Below are positions 19,913-21,105 of a DNA stretch of 21,105 nt, piece by piece. The stretch covers positions 1-21,105 of IMG/VR virus record IMGVR_UViG_3300007777_000027; one strand, written 5' to 3'. The stretch's first letter is position 1, and the number at the start of each line of letters is the position of its first letter. The stretch is from a virus. A model generated the notes under the pieces. That model was given only the letters and a program-made list of their open reading frames with translations, was not told where the DNA came from and did no database searches. The position numbers and the translations under genes are program-made.

Positions 19913-20266
19913 TCAATGTGTGAGAGAGATAGCAATTTGTTCGTTGATATTTAACTCTTTGTCCACGTAATTGTAGTGGATGGTAGCGACAACCCGGTTA
20001 AATTCCGGAACGTCTATGACATCAACATTGTTCACGGAAATTCGAGGTTCCCACTTAGCCAACGCTTCTTTGATTAAAGTTTGTAAAATTCCTATAGTGA
20101 CGTGGTCCAACTGGTTAAACAACACCTCGTCAATCCTAGCACCAAACGTCGGTTTGCCAGGGAGTGACCCGCGCCTAGTCAACAAAATATTTTTTATCGA
20201 GTCGTTAATAGCCGCAGCGTCAACAACGGTGCTATTAACGTGTCTGTAATCCGTGTAAATTGGCAT
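19913..20266 (-). CDS. gp25-like baseplate wedge protein
   Basis: 117 aa, close to the usual 120-140. The motif LLTRRGSLPGKPTFGARI followed by a helix and KWEPRISV is diagnostic of the gp25/gpW-type baseplate wedge family; the Glu-Pro-Arg motif (residues 73-75) is intact. The protein joins the sheath and the wedge core and is required for sheath assembly. The ATG has GAAGG six bases upstream and a late promoter about 24 bases upstream. It lies between a 162-aa unknown and gp6, a common order in contractile-tail clusters. Confidence 0.9.
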   Translation of the reverse strand: MPIYTDYRHVNSTVVDAAAINDSIKNILLTRRGSLPGKPTFGARIDEVLFNQLDHVTIGILQTLIKEALAKWEPRISVNNVDVIDVPEFNRVVATIHYNYVDKELNINEQIAISLTH

Positions 20267-20289
20267 ATATAACCTTCATTATTTCTATG

Positions 20290-20297
20290 TATTTATA
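20290..20297 (-). promoter_or_regulatory. T4-type late promoter TATAAATA for the gp25-like gene
   Basis: A perfect TATAAATA on the minus strand, immediately after the stop of the 162-aa gene and 24 bases before the gp25-like ATG. Confidence 0.7.
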
Positions 20298-20786
20298 TCA
20301 AGTGATTTTCACAGTGTAAGAAGTAGTGCCACCACCAGCAAGGTTTTCTGTGACGGTCCACACGATAGACTTGACTTCTGTTTCTATTGATGAAAAGATA
20401 GATTCGTACGGCGGAGTAGAAAGTGTCGAGTTCCCAAGTAGAATATAGCGGATTGGTGTTTCTATTTTGGAAGCATCGTTTGTAACTGAAATGATTCCAG
20501 CAAATTGTGGCGTGCCGGGTGTTGTCTGGGATACCCAATAATCTGTTATCGCTTTAGCGAAAACTGTTGGAGTATTTGTAGAATTACTAACCACAAAATC
20601 TAACAGTGGTTGGTTAGTTGTCATGGAAACTGCCGCGGGTGCAAATGTCCCAGCTGTCGCGTCACCATCATAATAAGTCTTAAAACTTTGGACCCAAGAA
20701 TTCCCTGGGTTAACGGACGGCGAAGCTTTTAAAACATCGTAAGCTGATGCCATGTTACTAGCTAGTGTCACATAATCAAGTGCCAT
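20298..20786 (-). CDS. Probable baseplate-associated protein, 162 aa
   Basis: Not recognised. The first half is helical (LASNMASAYDVLKASPSVNP, later FAKAITDYWVSQ), the second half beta-rich with a Gly-rich turn near the end (NLAGGGTTSYTVKIT). Low charge suits a virion protein. Its ATG overlaps the stop of the spike gene (TAATG) and it precedes gp25, so it is very likely made with the baseplate. Genes in this position are sometimes baseplate or hub accessory proteins, but no family could be named. Confidence 0.65.
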   Translation of the reverse strand: MALDYVTLASNMASAYDVLKASPSVNPGNSWVQSFKTYYDGDATAGTFAPAAVSMTTNQPLLDFVVSNSTNTPTVFAKAITDYWVSQTTPGTPQFAGIISVTNDASKIETPIRYILLGNSTLSTPPYESIFSSIETEVKSIVWTVTENLAGGGTTSYTVKIT

Positions 20787-21105
20787 TATTTAAACCCTAG
20801 TGCAGTTTTAACCCACGTGAAGTCACCCCACCTAACTTTAGGGTCATTGTTTTCTGACTTGTCAGGCACTGCAGTAGGGATACCAGCGTTGCCGATATGG
20901 GTGTGAGCGTTGTAAATCCCAACATTTTTGTCATGTTCATCTCTTAAAGAGCTAAGATTGCCAGAAGCGTCAGCAACTTCTGCTTTAGAACTTACATTCC
21001 CGGCAGCAGTCACGTCACCCGTAACTTCTAACCCGCCTGTGATTTTAACGTCGTTAATAATCTCGAGATTACCAGAAGCAGTAATTTTGAAATACCCGGC
21101 TATAT
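20786..21105 (-). CDS. Baseplate spike-like protein, C-terminal part
   Basis: About 106 residues are visible and the frame is open to the right edge; the GTG at 21013 is internal, since coding sequence continues upstream (FKITASGNLEIINDVKITGG). The short alternating strands with repeated Gly and Val (GLEVTGDVTAAGNVSSKAEV) are the beta-helix pattern of membrane-piercing spikes, and NAHTHIGNAGIPTAVP contains an HxH pair like the iron-binding motif near the tip of P2 gpV-type spikes. Some 25-30 residues follow, rich in Trp and Lys. The N-terminal OB-fold part would lie outside the window. Confidence 0.7.
   Translation of the reverse strand, partial: IAGYFKITASGNLEIINDVKITGGLEVTGDVTAAGNVSSKAEVADASGNLSSLRDEHDKNVGIYNAHTHIGNAGIPTAVPDKSENNDPKVRWGDFTWVKTALGFK

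Noticed and set aside
1-21105. tRNA genes, CRISPR arrays, insertion sequences or attachment sites
   Set aside because: None recognised by eye on either strand; gaps between genes are short and accounted for by promoters and terminators.

Overview
The window looks like a piece of a lytic, T4-like (contractile-tailed) bacteriophage genome, probably infecting a Gram-negative host. The evidence is a gp6/gp25-type baseplate block, a gp19-like tail tube protein, a gp55-like late sigma factor with a candidate gp33 coactivator beside it, TATAAATA late-promoter motifs, T4-style nucleotide metabolism genes (class Ia ribonucleotide reductase, dCMP deaminase, dNMP kinase) and a lysozyme-like enzyme with an N-terminal Sec signal. 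Genes are densely packed, often with 1-4 nt stop/start overlaps (TAATG, ATGA). Almost all lie on the minus strand. No gap exceeds about 110 bases, and I saw no tRNA, rRNA or CRISPR.

Layout by coordinate. 1-2592 (minus): a possible lysis and accessory block with a partial gene, a signal-peptide transglycosylase, small unknowns, a 274-aa unknown, and a single-membrane-segment coiled-coil protein downstream of a late promoter nested with a terminator. 2689-3936 (minus): a metallopeptidase-like plus VWA-like protein. 4007-5933: an endonuclease VII gene on the plus strand, broken by a 1.4-kb antisense insertion that encodes a GIY-YIG-like homing endonuclease with a long repeat region. 5936-7014 (minus): the late-transcription pair (gp33 candidate and gp55). 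7076-7564 (plus): a lone tail tube gene with its own late promoter. 7561-10182 (minus): dNMP kinase, dCMP deaminase and a run of small proteins behind two GTTTAC-type promoters. 10256-14798 (minus): the ribonucleotide reductase operon, bounded by two strong hairpin terminators. 14856-21105 (minus): the baseplate block (spike C-terminus, 162-aa unknown, gp25, gp6, three further probable structural genes) with three late promoters.

The main discovery is in the reductase operon. The large-subunit gene nrdA is in two separate coding pieces. The first ends in a 115-residue N-terminal half-intein starting at Cys672. The second begins with a 36-residue C-terminal half-intein ending in His-Asn, followed by Thr as the first extein residue. 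A separate 176-aa gene sits between them, overlapping both. The conserved reductase sequence reads through the junction (APTA / TSGKA), so the two pieces can be expected to be joined by protein trans-splicing into a 787-aa enzyme. This is a 'fractured gene' arrangement, but the intervening gene does not look like a homing endonuclease.

Functionally, early or middle promoters would express the nucleotide-metabolism genes. The gp55-like sigma factor would then direct transcription from TATAAATA to make baseplate, tail tube and possibly lysis proteins. Two unrelated gene-breaking events, one intein and one endonuclease insertion, lie within about 9.6 kb of each other.
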